Source: Oscillospiraceae bacterium (GTDB lineage Bacteria > Bacillota > Clostridia > Oscillospirales > Oscillospiraceae). From it: DNA of 40,644 bases. The notes under the pieces were generated by a model. It was not told the origin of the DNA, made no database searches, and saw only the letters and a program-made list of their open reading frames with translations. Positions within the stretch are counted from its first letter, which is position 1; every line of letters starts with the position of its first letter. The stretch covers positions 1 to 40,644 of the forward strand of contig JAFRSI010000140.1 in assembly GCA_017427645.1 (NCBI GenBank). The letters are read 5' to 3'. Of the stretch, positions 8,885-17,988 are shown in pieces. Position numbers and translations under genes: made by a program.

Positions 8885-10347
8885 CATACCTCCCGCCGGA
8901 GGATCCGGTAGATCAGATCCATGTCCAGGCCCTCCCGAACGGCGTCGGCCAGCTTGTCGTACTGCCGCTCCCGGTAGGCCGCCATGTCCACGGCGTCCAG
9001 GCTGGCGTAGTCCACGCCCTTCCGGCGGCACAGGGCGGAGAGCACCGCATCGGCCACGCCGGGGGCGTCGAAAATGCCATGGACGTAGCTGCCGTAGATA
9101 TGCCCCTCGCCCAGCAGGGCGGGCAGCGCCTCCTGGCTGCGGCCCATGTGGATCTCGTAGCCCCGATAGGTCAGGCCGCTGAGGTCCGCCAGCGGACCGG
9201 TCACGTCACGGAACACGCCTGCGGTCTGGGTCTGGACCTTCTCCCCCAGGAACACCGTCTCCATGGGCAGCAGGCCCATGCCGGCGATCCCGGTGACGCC
9301 GGAGGCCTCCACACCCTGGGGGTCCTCCACCCGTCTGCCCAGCATCTGATAGCCGCCGCAGATGCCGAACACGATGGTGCCGGCAGCCGCGGCCTTCTGC
9401 ACCGCAGCCTCCAGGCCGCACTGGCGCAGCCACATCAGATCCGAGATGGTGCTCTTGGTGCCGGGCAGCAGGATCATATCCGGCTGCCCCAGATCGGCCA
9501 CCTTGTCCACGTACCGCAGCGACACGTTGCCGTACCGCTCAAAGGGGCTGAAATCCGTAAAGTTGGAGATCCGGGGCAGGCGGATCACCGCGATGTCGAT
9601 GAGGCGGGCCTCGCTGCGGCGGGTGAACCGCTCGGAGAGGCTGTCCTCGTCGTCGATGTCCACGCGGATATAGGGCACCACGCCGGCCACCGGCACGCCG
9701 CACAGCTCCTCCAGGGTCTTCAGGCCCGGCTCCAGGATCTTCTTGTCGCCCCGGAACTTATTGACCACAGTGGCCTTGATCCGGGCCCGCTCGTCGGCCT
9801 CCAGCAGGGCCACGGTGCCGTAGAGCTGGGCGAAGACGCCGCCCCGGTCGATGTCGCCCACCAGCAGCACGGGGGCGTCCACCATCCGGGCCAGGCCCAT
9901 GTTGACGATGTCCTCCTGCTTCAGGTTGATCTCCGCCGGGCTGCCGGCCCCCTCGATGACGATGACGTCGTTCTCCGCCGCCAGGGCGTTGTAGGCCTCC
10001 ATCACGGCTGGCACGAACTCCCGTTTGCGGCGGTAGTACTCCATGGCCCGCATGTTGCCCACTACCCGGCCGTTCACGATGACCTGACTGCCCACGTCGG
10101 TGGTGGGCTTGAGCAGGATGGGGTTCATCCGCACGTCGGGGGCGATCCCCGCCGCCTCGGCCTGCACCACCTGGGCCCGCCCCATCTCGCCGCCGTCGGC
10201 GGTGATAAAGGAGTTGAGGGCCATATTCTGGCTCTTGAAGGGGGCCACCCGCCAGCCGTCCTGCCGGAAGATCCGGCACAGCCCGGCGCACAGCAGGCTC
10301 TTGCCGGCGTTCGACATGGTCCCCTGGATCATGATGTTCATTGCCAT
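8884..10347 (-). CDS. cobQ: Cobyric acid synthase
   Basis: Glutamine- and ATP-dependent amidotransferase (CobQ/CbiP) that amidates four side chains of adenosylcobyrinic acid a,c-diamide to give cobyric acid. The N-terminal dethiobiotin-synthetase-like ATP domain has MIQGTMSNAGKSLLCAGLC and the family box VAPFKSQNMALNSFIT. The C-terminal class I glutaminase has the nucleophile region FGICGGYQMLGRRV and the histidine motif YVHGIFD. Length (487) is normal. The ATG at 10347 has GGGAGGA at seven bases; it overlaps the end of cobD by 10 bases. Last gene of the B12 operon, ended by the hairpin at 8830-8884. Confidence 0.96.
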   Translation of the reverse strand: MAMNIMIQGTMSNAGKSLLCAGLCRIFRQDGWRVAPFKSQNMALNSFITADGGEMGRAQVVQAEAAGIAPDVRMNPILLKPTTDVGSQVIVNGRVVGNMRAMEYYRRKREFVPAVMEAYNALAAENDVIVIEGAGSPAEINLKQEDIVNMGLARMVDAPVLLVGDIDRGGVFAQLYGTVALLEADERARIKATVVNKFRGDKKILEPGLKTLEELCGVPVAGVVPYIRVDIDDEDSLSERFTRRSEARLIDIAVIRLPRISNFTDFSPFERYGNVSLRYVDKVADLGQPDMILLPGTKSTISDLMWLRQCGLEAAVQKAAAAGTIVFGICGGYQMLGRRVEDPQGVEASGVTGIAGMGLLPMETVFLGEKVQTQTAGVFRDVTGPLADLSGLTYRGYEIHMGRSQEALPALLGEGHIYGSYVHGIFDAPGVADAVLSALCRRKGVDYASLDAVDMAAYRERQYDKLADAVREGLDMDLIYRILRREV

Positions 10348-11402
10348 GGCTCATTCCTCCCGCAAAAGGCCCGGACGGCGGCCAGCAGTCTGTCGTTTTC
10401 CTCCCGGCGCCGCACGGCGATGCGATACCAGCCCGGCCCCAGGCCGGGGTAGTTGGCGCAGCTGCGGATGGCGACGCCCTGTTCCCGCAGGGCCGGGTCC
10501 AGCGCCTCCGGCGCCCGGAACAGCAGGTAATTGGCCTGGGAGGGGCACACGTACCACCCCAGCGCCTCCAGCGCCGCCCGGAGCCGGGGCCGCTCCGCCC
10601 GGATCAGCGCCCGGGTCCGCTCCAGAAAGTCCTCCTGTCCCAGGGCGGCGATCCCCGCGGCCTGGGCCGGAGTAGACACGTTCCAGGGCTGGACGGAGGC
10701 AGCCATGGCGGAGAGCAGGGCCGCATCGGCGCTGAAGCCGCAGCCCAAACGGAGTCCGGCCATGCCGTAGCTCTTGGTGAAGGCCTTCAGCACGAAGACC
10801 TCCGGCTCCTCCGCCAGACGGCGGCACAGACTGTGCCGCTCCTGGCACAGGTCCACAAAGCACTCGTCCACAAACAGACGGCACCCCTGCTCCCGGCAGC
10901 GATCCAGGATCTGCTCCATCAGCTCCTGCGGGATCCGCTGTCCGGTGGGGTTGTTGGGGTCGCAGAGAAACACCGCGTCGGGCCGGACCGCCGCGAGCGT
11001 GTCCAGAAAGGACTCCGTCAGGACAAAGTCGTCCTCCTGCCGGAGCAGGTGCATATGGCAGCGGCAGCCCGTCTGCTCCAGCGCCAAGGCATACTCCAGA
11101 AAAGTGGGCGCCGTCAGCAGGGCCGTCCGGGGCGCCGCGGCGCGGCAATAGGCGTAGATCAGTTCCGCCGCCCCGGCGCCGCAGAGGACGTACCGCTTCG
11201 GCACACTTTCAGCCGCGGCAATCGCAGCCGTCAGCTCCCGGCAATAGGGATCGGGGTACCGGTCCAGCCGGTCCAGCACGGCGGACACCGCCCGGCGCAC
11301 CGCCTCCGGCGTGCCCAGCGGGTTGATGTTGGCGGAAAAGTCCAGTATGACGTCCCCGCCGTAGACGTCTCCCCCGTGGGGATTTTTCGTTTCGTACAGC
11401 AT
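10338..11402 (-). CDS. cobD: L-threonine-O-3-phosphate decarboxylase (CobD type)
   Basis: PLP enzyme of aminotransferase fold type I that makes (R)-1-amino-2-propanol O-2-phosphate, the linker that CbiB attaches to cobyric acid. The opening MLYETKNPHGGDVYGGDV and DFSANINPLGTPEAVRRAV is typical of Salmonella-type CobD. The DPNNPTG motif is present, and the PLP lysine lies in VLKAFTKSYGMAGLRLG. Length (354) fits. A histidinol-phosphate aminotransferase is the main alternative, but the N-terminal HGG motif and the place beside cbiB favour CobD. It follows cbiB by three bases. Confidence 0.93.
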   Translation of the reverse strand: MLYETKNPHGGDVYGGDVILDFSANINPLGTPEAVRRAVSAVLDRLDRYPDPYCRELTAAIAAAESVPKRYVLCGAGAAELIYAYCRAAAPRTALLTAPTFLEYALALEQTGCRCHMHLLRQEDDFVLTESFLDTLAAVRPDAVFLCDPNNPTGQRIPQELMEQILDRCREQGCRLFVDECFVDLCQERHSLCRRLAEEPEVFVLKAFTKSYGMAGLRLGCGFSADAALLSAMAASVQPWNVSTPAQAAGIAALGQEDFLERTRALIRAERPRLRAALEALGWYVCPSQANYLLFRAPEALDPALREQGVAIRSCANYPGLGPGWYRIAVRRREENDRLLAAVRAFCGRNEPWQ

Positions 11403-11405
11403 GGT

Positions 11406-12371
11406 TCAAATCAAGGTCAGGACCAGCAGCCGCAGCCCCCCGCACAGCAGCAGGGACAGCAGGGCCGTGGCGTACAGCAGTTTGCAGGAACGGGGAATGT
11501 CCTCCGGCTCGATCTCCCGCAGGGGATCGCCGATGTATTCCTTCCTGTGCAGCACCCCGTGATACCAGGCGTCCCCCGCCAGGCGCAGGCCCAGCAGTCC
11601 GGCGCAGACGGATTCGGTCTGGGCGGAGTTGGGGCTGGCGTGGCGATACCGATCCCGGCGGAAGATCCGCCAGCCGTTTTTCACGTCCAGGCCCAGGAGC
11701 CCTCCCGCCGCCAGCATCAGCAGGGCGGAGAGGCGGGCGGGAAGGAAATTGCACACGTCGTCCATCTTCGCCGGCACCAGGCCCAGATCCCGGTAAGGCG
11801 GCTCCACGTACCCCAGCATGGAGTCCATGGTGTTCACCGCCTTGTAGAAAAAGCCCAGGGGCGCGCCGCCCACGGCCAGGAAGAGCATGGGGGCCACCAC
11901 GCCGTCGGAGGTGTTTTCCGCTACGGTCTCCACCGCCGCCCGGATCACGCCGGCCTCATCCAGCCGCTCCGTGTCCCGGCCCACGATCATGGACACCGCC
12001 CGGCGGGATGAGGCCAGATTCCCGGTCTTCACCGCACGGAACACCTTCATGCTCTCCGTGCGCAGGGACCGGGTGGCCAGGATCTGCCAGCACATGATGG
12101 ACTCCGCCGCCAGGCCCAGCCAGGGGGTCAGCCGGTAGCACAGACGCAGCAGGAAAAACGGAATCGCCGCGGAGATCCCCGCCGCCAGCACCCACAGCAG
12201 GGCGCCGGCGGCATTCTCGCCCCGGACCGTCTTGGGAAAGATCCGCCGCAGCAGCTTTTCCAGCGCCGAGATCAGCTTTCCCATGGCCACCACCGGGTGG
12301 GGAAATCCGTGGGGATCGCCCAGCAGCAGATCGATGCAAAAGCCGATCCCCAACGCCCACAGCGACCACAT
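11406..12371 (-). CDS. cbiB: Adenosylcobinamide-phosphate synthase CbiB
   Basis: Integral membrane enzyme that joins aminopropanol phosphate to adenosylcobyric acid. The signature CIDLLLGDPHGFPHPVVAMG lies near the N-terminus, with later boxes ENTSDGVVAPMLFLAVGG, PLGFFYKAVNTMDSMLGY and DDVCNFLPARLSALLM. Several hydrophobic segments span the protein. The start is either the ATG at 12371, which shares a base with the upstream TGA (TGATG), or a GTG one codon earlier (12374); GGGAGGA serves both. The protein is 321 or 322 residues. Genes for its substrate supply (cobD) and the next amidation enzyme (cobQ) lie directly downstream. Confidence 0.95.
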   Translation of the reverse strand: MWSLWALGIGFCIDLLLGDPHGFPHPVVAMGKLISALEKLLRRIFPKTVRGENAAGALLWVLAAGISAAIPFFLLRLCYRLTPWLGLAAESIMCWQILATRSLRTESMKVFRAVKTGNLASSRRAVSMIVGRDTERLDEAGVIRAAVETVAENTSDGVVAPMLFLAVGGAPLGFFYKAVNTMDSMLGYVEPPYRDLGLVPAKMDDVCNFLPARLSALLMLAAGGLLGLDVKNGWRIFRRDRYRHASPNSAQTESVCAGLLGLRLAGDAWYHGVLHRKEYIGDPLREIEPEDIPRSCKLLYATALLSLLLCGGLRLLVLTLI

Positions 12372-14353
12372 CACGTCCGTCCTCCCTGCATGGTGAAAAT
12401 ATAGATGGGATTCTGCCCCGTCATCAGGTGGTAGGGGCCGGCCTTCTTGTCCCGGGCCACGGTCAGGGACACCGTCTCCGTCTCGGCAAAGCCGAAGCTG
12501 CGGACGCAGGCCGTCAGCTCCGCCACGGACTCCAGGGCAATGGCCGTGGCCACGATGCGGACCGCCGGATTCTTCTCCAGCGCCAGGGCGACGATCTCCT
12601 TCAGGTTGCCCGCGCTGCCGCCGATAAAGACGTGGGTGGGCGCAGGCAGATCAGCGCAGCACGCCGGCGCCGTGCCGGACACGACGGTCACGTTGTCCGC
12701 GCCCAGCCGGCGGCAGTTCTCCGCCAGCAGCGCCAGGGCGTCCTCCCGCCGCTCCACGGCGAACACCCGTCCGCCCCTGGCCTGAAGGGCCATCTCGATG
12801 GCAACGCTGCCGGTCCCGGCCCCCACGTCCCAGCAGCAGGCGCTCTCCGTCAGCTGCAGCTTGGAAAGGCACACGGCGCGCACCTCGCTCTTGGTCATAG
12901 GCACCACGGGCCCCTGGCCGGAGCGCAGGAAGCTCTCGTCCGGCAGGCCGTGGGTCACCACCCGGTCTGCCGCCTTTTCATTTTCGATCAGCACGGCGCT
13001 GAGGCTCTGAAACGTCTTTTCTGCCATCTCCGCCGCCGCGCCCGTCGTCACCTTCTCATCGGGGTAGCTCAGCCGCTCCCCCACGTGGACCGTCACGTCG
13101 CCCAGGCCGCTCTCCGCCAGGCGGCGGCACAGGGCCCCGGCCCCGTTCTCTCCGCCCACCAGGGCGAATACCCGGCGATTGGACCGCACATCGGGGACGA
13201 TATCCCTCTCCCGCCCGTGGAGACTGACCGGGCGCACGTCCTCGTAGGACGCACCCAGCCGGGCGCACAGATACGAAAGAGAGCTGAGGCCCGGCAGGAT
13301 CCTCACGTCACAGTCCGCCAGCAGGGGCAGCAGCTTTTTGGCGCCGCTGAAAAAGCCCACGTCGCCGGACATGACCACGGCAAATCGGTCAAATTCCCCA
13401 TGCTCCCGGATAAGGCCCGCGATCGTCTCCGGAGATACGGCGTCAAAGGCCGCCTGGCCGGGACGGGTCACCGCCTCGGTCATGCGCCGGGCGCCGATGC
13501 AACACTCCGCGTCCGCCACGGCGGACAGCACCTCCCCGGTCATGGCCTCCCGGCTGCCGGGGCCGATGCCGGCCACGGTCACCCGGGGCCGCCGGGTCAG
13601 GCCGAAGCGGCGGCTCAACTCCTCCCACACCGCCGCAAAGGGCAGGCCCTCCCGCTGGGGCGGCCTGCCGACGACCACCAGACGGGCGCCGGCGTCCCGG
13701 GCGGCGGCGATCTTCTCGCCGAAGCCGCCGGGGGTCCCCGTGTCCTTTGTCACCAGGCAGACGGCCCCCGTGCTGCGCAGCGTGGCGGCATTCATCTCCC
13801 GGGAGAAGGGGCCCTGCATGGCGATCACGTGGGAGGGCGGCAGGCCCGCCGCCCGGCAAAGGGCCAGGGAGTCCTCCATGGGCAGCACCCGGGCGTAAAC
13901 CCGCCCGGCGAAGTTCCGTATCCCCGTATAGCGGGAGAGCTCCTTGCTGCCCGTGGTCAGGAGAACGTTCCCCTCCAACGTATTCAAATAGTCCACCGCG
14001 GCGGCGATATCCGGCACGAACACCGCGTCCTCCGGCGCATCGCCGCTGCCGCGCAGCAGGCGCAGATAGGCGGTCCCCGTCCGCTCGCAGGCCGCGGCGA
14101 TATTCTCCGTCACGGCGCTGGCGTAGGGGTGGGTGGCGTCCACCACCGCGGCAAAGCCCTGGGCGGCGAACAGCTCCGCCATCTCCCCGGCGGTCATGCG
14201 CCGGGCCGAGACGGTCAGGTTCTCCGCCGGGGGGATCAGGGTCTCCCCGTACTCCGTGGCCACGCAGGCCCACACCCGTACGCTCTGGCGGCATAAGCGC
14301 TCCACCAGCTCCCGGCCCTCGGTGGTGCCGGCAAATACACAGATCTTATACAT
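12371..14353 (-). CDS. cbiJET: Trifunctional fusion: cobalt-precorrin-6A reductase + C5-methyltransferase + C15-methyltransferase/decarboxylase (CbiJ-CbiE-CbiT)
   Basis: A single 660-codon frame carries three consecutive corrin-ring enzymes. Residues 1-250 are CbiJ/CobK, the NADH-dependent ring reductase: it starts KICVFAGTTEGRELVERL, has VVDATHPYASAVTENI and ends around VVGRPPQREGLPF. Residues 256-460 are CbiE, an SAM methyltransferase with VTVAGIGPGSREAMTGE and VMSGDVGFFSGAKKLL. Residues 466-655 are CbiT with THGLPDESFLRSGQGP and the SAM motif DVGAGTGSVAIEMAL. CbiE-CbiT fusions (CobL) are well known; the added CbiJ is rarer. No internal stop or restart is evident. It overlaps cbiH by eight bases and cbiB by one to four. 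Name assembled from the three domains. Confidence 0.93.
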   Translation of the reverse strand: MYKICVFAGTTEGRELVERLCRQSVRVWACVATEYGETLIPPAENLTVSARRMTAGEMAELFAAQGFAAVVDATHPYASAVTENIAAACERTGTAYLRLLRGSGDAPEDAVFVPDIAAAVDYLNTLEGNVLLTTGSKELSRYTGIRNFAGRVYARVLPMEDSLALCRAAGLPPSHVIAMQGPFSREMNAATLRSTGAVCLVTKDTGTPGGFGEKIAAARDAGARLVVVGRPPQREGLPFAAVWEELSRRFGLTRRPRVTVAGIGPGSREAMTGEVLSAVADAECCIGARRMTEAVTRPGQAAFDAVSPETIAGLIREHGEFDRFAVVMSGDVGFFSGAKKLLPLLADCDVRILPGLSSLSYLCARLGASYEDVRPVSLHGRERDIVPDVRSNRRVFALVGGENGAGALCRRLAESGLGDVTVHVGERLSYPDEKVTTGAAAEMAEKTFQSLSAVLIENEKAADRVVTHGLPDESFLRSGQGPVVPMTKSEVRAVCLSKLQLTESACCWDVGAGTGSVAIEMALQARGGRVFAVERREDALALLAENCRRLGADNVTVVSGTAPACCADLPAPTHVFIGGSAGNLKEIVALALEKNPAVRIVATAIALESVAELTACVRSFGFAETETVSLTVARDKKAGPYHLMTGQNPIYIFTMQGGRT

Positions 14354-15077
14354 CCCGATATCCTCGCGGCGTCACCATCCGGCCGCCGATCATCCGCGTC
14401 ATTTCGTTTCCGATGAAAACGGTGCAGAACATGTCCACCTCCGCGTCGTGAAGCTGTCCCAGCGTGTAATAGCGCCGCTCCTCCCCCTCCCGGCCGATGT
14501 TCCGGGCCACGGCACAGCACCGGTCCGCCGGCAGGATCTCCAGCAGCACGTCGCAGGCCCGGCGCAGATGGTCCGGCCTGCCCCGGCTGGCGGGGTTATA
14601 GAGGGCGATGGACAGGTCCGCCTCCGCCGCCGCGCGCAGCCGCCGGCAGATCTTCTCCCAGGGGGTCAGCCGGTCGCTGAGGCTGATGACGGCGAAGTCG
14701 TGGGTCAGGGGCGCGCCCAGCAGGGCCGCGCCGCTGCAGGCGGAGGTCAGCCCCGGGATCACCCGGATCTCCGGCTCCCCGGACTCGCCCCGCAGCTCGT
14801 ACAGCAGGGCGGCCATGCCGTAGATCCCGCTGTCGCCGGAGCAGATCATGGCCACGTCCTTTCCCCGGCGGGCCTCCTCCAGCGCCATGCGGCAGCGCTC
14901 CGTCTCCCGGGTCATGGGGGTGGTCAGGAATTCCTTGTCCGGATACCGCTCCCGCACCAGGTCCACGTACACGTGGTAGCCCACGATGACCTGACACTGC
15001 TGCAGCGCCAGGTCTGCGGCAAAGGTCATGTTCTCATAGTTGCCGGGGCCGATCCCCACAACGCTCAGCTTACCCAA
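14346..15077 (-). CDS. cbiH: Cobalt-precorrin-3B C17-methyltransferase CbiH
   Basis: SAM-dependent enzyme that methylates C17 and drives ring contraction in the anaerobic pathway. The protein is a single tetrapyrrole-methylase domain of 243 residues. It opens with GKLSVVGIGPGNYENMT, then has VIVGYHVYVDLV, the ICSGDSGIYGMAALL box and VIPGLTSACSGAALLGAPL, all typical of CbiH/CobJ. The last third shows IALYNPASRGRPDHLRRA. It overlaps cbiG by eight bases and cbiJET by eight, indicating coupled translation. Confidence 0.95.
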   Translation of the reverse strand: MGKLSVVGIGPGNYENMTFAADLALQQCQVIVGYHVYVDLVRERYPDKEFLTTPMTRETERCRMALEEARRGKDVAMICSGDSGIYGMAALLYELRGESGEPEIRVIPGLTSACSGAALLGAPLTHDFAVISLSDRLTPWEKICRRLRAAAEADLSIALYNPASRGRPDHLRRACDVLLEILPADRCCAVARNIGREGEERRYYTLGQLHDAEVDMFCTVFIGNEMTRMIGGRMVTPRGYRDV

Positions 15078-16086
15078 AGCGCACCTCCGTTTCCTCCAGG
15101 GCCACGGCCACGGTCACGCCGTCCGCCGCGGTCTTTCTCACGATCAGCCGCCCGCCGCCGGCCAGGGCGGCGCGCTCGCACACGTTGTCCACCCCCGTCA
15201 CGCTGCGGACGAAGTCCGAGGGGGTGAAGTCGCCGGGCACCTGCTCCAGCTCCCCGGCGCTGTAAAACCGCACGGGCCAGTCCCGGCTGCGGCAGAAGGC
15301 CAGCAGGCCCGGCTCCTCCGCTTTCAGGTCGATGGAGGATGCGTCCTTCACCGCCCGGGGATCCAGGCCGCTTTGGGAGAGCGCGCCGTCCACCGCCGCG
15401 GCGATGGCGCCGCTCTCCGTGCCCCGGCGGCAGCCGATGCCCAGGTGCAGACACCGGGGGATCAGCCGCAGGGTGCGGTCAAAGGGCCGGGCCGTGGTGC
15501 AGGTGACGTAGATCCCCAGGGGTCCCCGCTCCCCCGGCACCGTGCCGGCAGGCAGGTCCGAGGCCAGGGGAAAGTCGCTCTTCAGAGGCACGTCCCCCTC
15601 CAGGATCGCGGCGGAGACCGCCTTGGCCGCCGCCATATCGTCAATGATCATGCCGTTCTCCGCCGCCCAGGCATCCGCGGAGAAGCGGCCGTTGATATCC
15701 GTGGCCGTGGTGATCACCGCCGTGGCCTGCAGCGCCGCCGCCAGGCGGCGGGCCAGGGCGTTGGCGCCGCCGATGTGGCCCGACAGCAGGGGAATCACGA
15801 AGCCTCCCCGCTCGTCCACGCACAGCACCGCCGGGTCCGTGCACTTGCTGCGGACCCAGGGAGCGATCTCCCGGACGGCAATACCGCAGGAGCCCACGAA
15901 GATCAGAGCGTCCGAATCGGCAAACCGCTGGCCGTACAGCGCCGCCGCGTCCTTGGGCATGGGGGTGAAATCCGGCTCGGCCAGCCGCTCCGGGGCGCAG
16001 GCGCACCAGTCCCCCGGCAGGACGGCCATGATCCGCCGGGCCGTGGCGCATCCCCGGCGGCTGTAGGCAAACAGGGTCAGCTTCAT
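15070..16086 (-). CDS. cbiG: Cobalt-precorrin-5A hydrolase CbiG
   Basis: Opens the delta-lactone ring of cobalt-precorrin-5A and releases acetaldehyde, a step unique to the anaerobic B12 route. The N-terminal half has FVGSCGIAVREIAPWV and VIPLLSGHIGGANALARRLA. The C-terminal CbiG domain starts around LHLGIGCRRGTESGAIAAAV. The length of 338 fits a CbiG standing alone. It begins four bases inside the end of cbiF. Together with CbiD this places the pathway firmly in the early-cobalt type. Confidence 0.95.
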   Translation of the reverse strand: MKLTLFAYSRRGCATARRIMAVLPGDWCACAPERLAEPDFTPMPKDAAALYGQRFADSDALIFVGSCGIAVREIAPWVRSKCTDPAVLCVDERGGFVIPLLSGHIGGANALARRLAAALQATAVITTATDINGRFSADAWAAENGMIIDDMAAAKAVSAAILEGDVPLKSDFPLASDLPAGTVPGERGPLGIYVTCTTARPFDRTLRLIPRCLHLGIGCRRGTESGAIAAAVDGALSQSGLDPRAVKDASSIDLKAEEPGLLAFCRSRDWPVRFYSAGELEQVPGDFTPSDFVRSVTGVDNVCERAALAGGGRLIVRKTAADGVTVAVALEETEVRFG

Positions 16087-16838
16087 CGCTCCGCCTCCCG
16101 GAACTCCGTGGTGAAGCCGGGATCGTACAGCAGGGAGCGCAGATACCTGTCCCCCATGCAGCCGCCCACGATGATGAGGCTGGTCTTGGTGAGGCCGTTC
16201 TTTGTCACGGTTTCGTGCAGGGTGTCCACCGTGCAGCGAAAGATCCTCTCCTCCGGCCAGGTGGCCTTATAGACCACCGCCGCCGGCGTGTCGCCGGGAT
16301 AGCCCCCTGCCAGCAGCTCGCTCTGGAGCTTCTCCGTCAGGGAGGTGCTGAGAAACAGCACCATGGTGGCCCGGTGGGCGGCCAGGGAGCGGATGGACTC
16401 CCGCTCCGGCACCGGCGTGCGGCCCGCCGCCCGGGTGATGATCACCGTCTGGCTCACATCCGGCAGCGTATACTCGGTTTTGAGGGATGCCGCCGCCCCG
16501 CAGAAGGAGCTGACGCCGGGACACACGTCAAAGTCGATCCCCCGCCGGATCAGCTCGTCGAACTGCTCCCGGACGGCGCCGTAGATGCTGCTGTCCCCGG
16601 TGTGGAGGCGCACGGTGGTCTTGCCGGCGGCCTCCGCCCGCTCCACCGCGGCGATCACCTGCTCCAGCGTCATCTCGGCGCTGTTGAGGATCTCACAGCC
16701 CTCCCGGCAATAGTCCAGCAAGGCGGGATTCACCAGGGAGCCGGCGTAGATCACCACGTCCGCCTCCCCCAGCAGCCGCGCGCCCCGGACCGTGATGAGA
16801 TCCGGCGCGCCGCTGCCCGCACCCACGAAATGTACCAT
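16083..16838 (-). CDS. cbiF: Cobalt-precorrin-4 C11-methyltransferase CbiF
   Basis: SAM methyltransferase acting on C11 of cobalt-precorrin-4. It opens VHFVGAGSGAPDLITVRGA, the usual CbiF/CobM start, followed by DVVIYAGSLVNPALL, RLHTGDSSIYGAVREQ, CPGVSSFCGAAASL and the C-terminal SLIIVGGCMGDRYLRSLLY. The 251-residue length is normal. It is three bases downstream of cbiD and overlaps cbiG by four. Confidence 0.95.
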   Translation of the reverse strand: MVHFVGAGSGAPDLITVRGARLLGEADVVIYAGSLVNPALLDYCREGCEILNSAEMTLEQVIAAVERAEAAGKTTVRLHTGDSSIYGAVREQFDELIRRGIDFDVCPGVSSFCGAAASLKTEYTLPDVSQTVIITRAAGRTPVPERESIRSLAAHRATMVLFLSTSLTEKLQSELLAGGYPGDTPAAVVYKATWPEERIFRCTVDTLHETVTKNGLTKTSLIIVGGCMGDRYLRSLLYDPGFTTEFREAER

Positions 16839-16841
16839 AGC

Positions 16842-17981
16842 TTATCCCTCCGTGATCGTATGTAAAAGCTCCCTCGCCCCGGGCGTGGCCTCCAGCAGGC
16901 CGTATACCCGGGAGAACAGGATGGTCTCCACCGGCATGCCGTCCCCGGCCCGGCGGGTCAGGTGAAAGATGATTTTCTCCGTCAGTGAGCGCAGTGCGGC
17001 GCCGCACAGATCGCCGCCCGCCTCCTGCAGCAGACGCAGGGCGTCGTCGCAGGTGACGCATTCCAGTATCCGGCGGACGGCGGCAGCGTCGGCGCCGCAG
17101 GCGGCCGCGTGGGCGGCCAGGATCTCCATGCGGCAGTCGCCGTAGCGGGAGTGGGTGTTCATCATGCCGCCGGCCAGCTTCACCAGCTTGCCGATATGGC
17201 CCACCAGCAGGATCTTCGCAAAGCCCAGCTCCCGGCAGGCGTCCACGGTCTCGCCGATGAAGTTGGAGGTCTGCACCGCCGGCGCCGGGTCCACGCCCAG
17301 GCCGGTGCGCAGGAATTCCACGCCGTAATTGCCGGGAACCAGCAGGGCGTATTCCCTGCCCAGGGCCCGGCGCTGCCGCAGCTCCACCCGGATGGTGTCC
17401 ACCAGGGCCTTTTCGCTCATGGGCTCCACGATGCCGGTGGTGCCCAGGATGGAGATGCCGCCCTCGATGCCCAGGCGGGGGTTGAAGGTGCGCTTTGCCA
17501 GCGCCTCCCCCTCCGGGGCGGAGATGATCACCGTCAGGCCGCCGGTATAGCCGGTCAGCTCCATGACCTCCTCCACGTTCTCCCGGATCATGCGCCGGGG
17601 CACGGAGTTGATGGCCGCGGCGCCCACCGGCTGGTCCAGCCCCTGCCGGGTCACCCGGCCCACGCCCTGTCCGCCGTCGATGACCACGCCGGGGGCGTCC
17701 CGCCGGGACACGGCGGCGCAGATATACGTACCGTTGGTCACGTCGGGGTCGTCGCCGCTGTCCTTCCGGATGGCGCAGCTCACCGCCGCCTCCTCCGTCC
17801 GGATCTGCTCCACGGCCAGCTCCAGCACCGTGCCTCCGGGGGTCTGCAGGGTGATGCGCTCCTTTCGCGTCCCCGTCAGCAGCATCCAGGCCGCCGCCTT
17901 GGCCGCCGCCGCGGCGCAGGAGCCGGTGGTGTAGCCCAGGCGGAGCTTTTTTCCGTTTTTGACAACGAATTCTTCCATCAT
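16842..17981 (-). CDS. cbiD: Cobalt-precorrin-5B C1-methyltransferase CbiD
   Basis: Methylates C1 after deacylation by CbiG; it is unrelated in fold to the other corrin methylases. The N-terminal signature LRLGYTTGSCAAAAAKAAA is diagnostic. Other family boxes are SGDDPDVTNGTYICAAV, GVGRVTRQGLDQPVGAAAIN and LVGHIGKLVKLAGGMMNTHS. The length of 379 fits. Tandem ATGs at 17981 and 17978 share an AAGGAAG site; either may be used. It follows cbiC by seven bases. Confidence 0.95.
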   Translation of the reverse strand: MMEEFVVKNGKKLRLGYTTGSCAAAAAKAAAWMLLTGTRKERITLQTPGGTVLELAVEQIRTEEAAVSCAIRKDSGDDPDVTNGTYICAAVSRRDAPGVVIDGGQGVGRVTRQGLDQPVGAAAINSVPRRMIRENVEEVMELTGYTGGLTVIISAPEGEALAKRTFNPRLGIEGGISILGTTGIVEPMSEKALVDTIRVELRQRRALGREYALLVPGNYGVEFLRTGLGVDPAPAVQTSNFIGETVDACRELGFAKILLVGHIGKLVKLAGGMMNTHSRYGDCRMEILAAHAAACGADAAAVRRILECVTCDDALRLLQEAGGDLCGAALRSLTEKIIFHLTRRAGDGMPVETILFSRVYGLLEATPGARELLHTITEG

Positions 17982-17988
17982 ATCTTCC

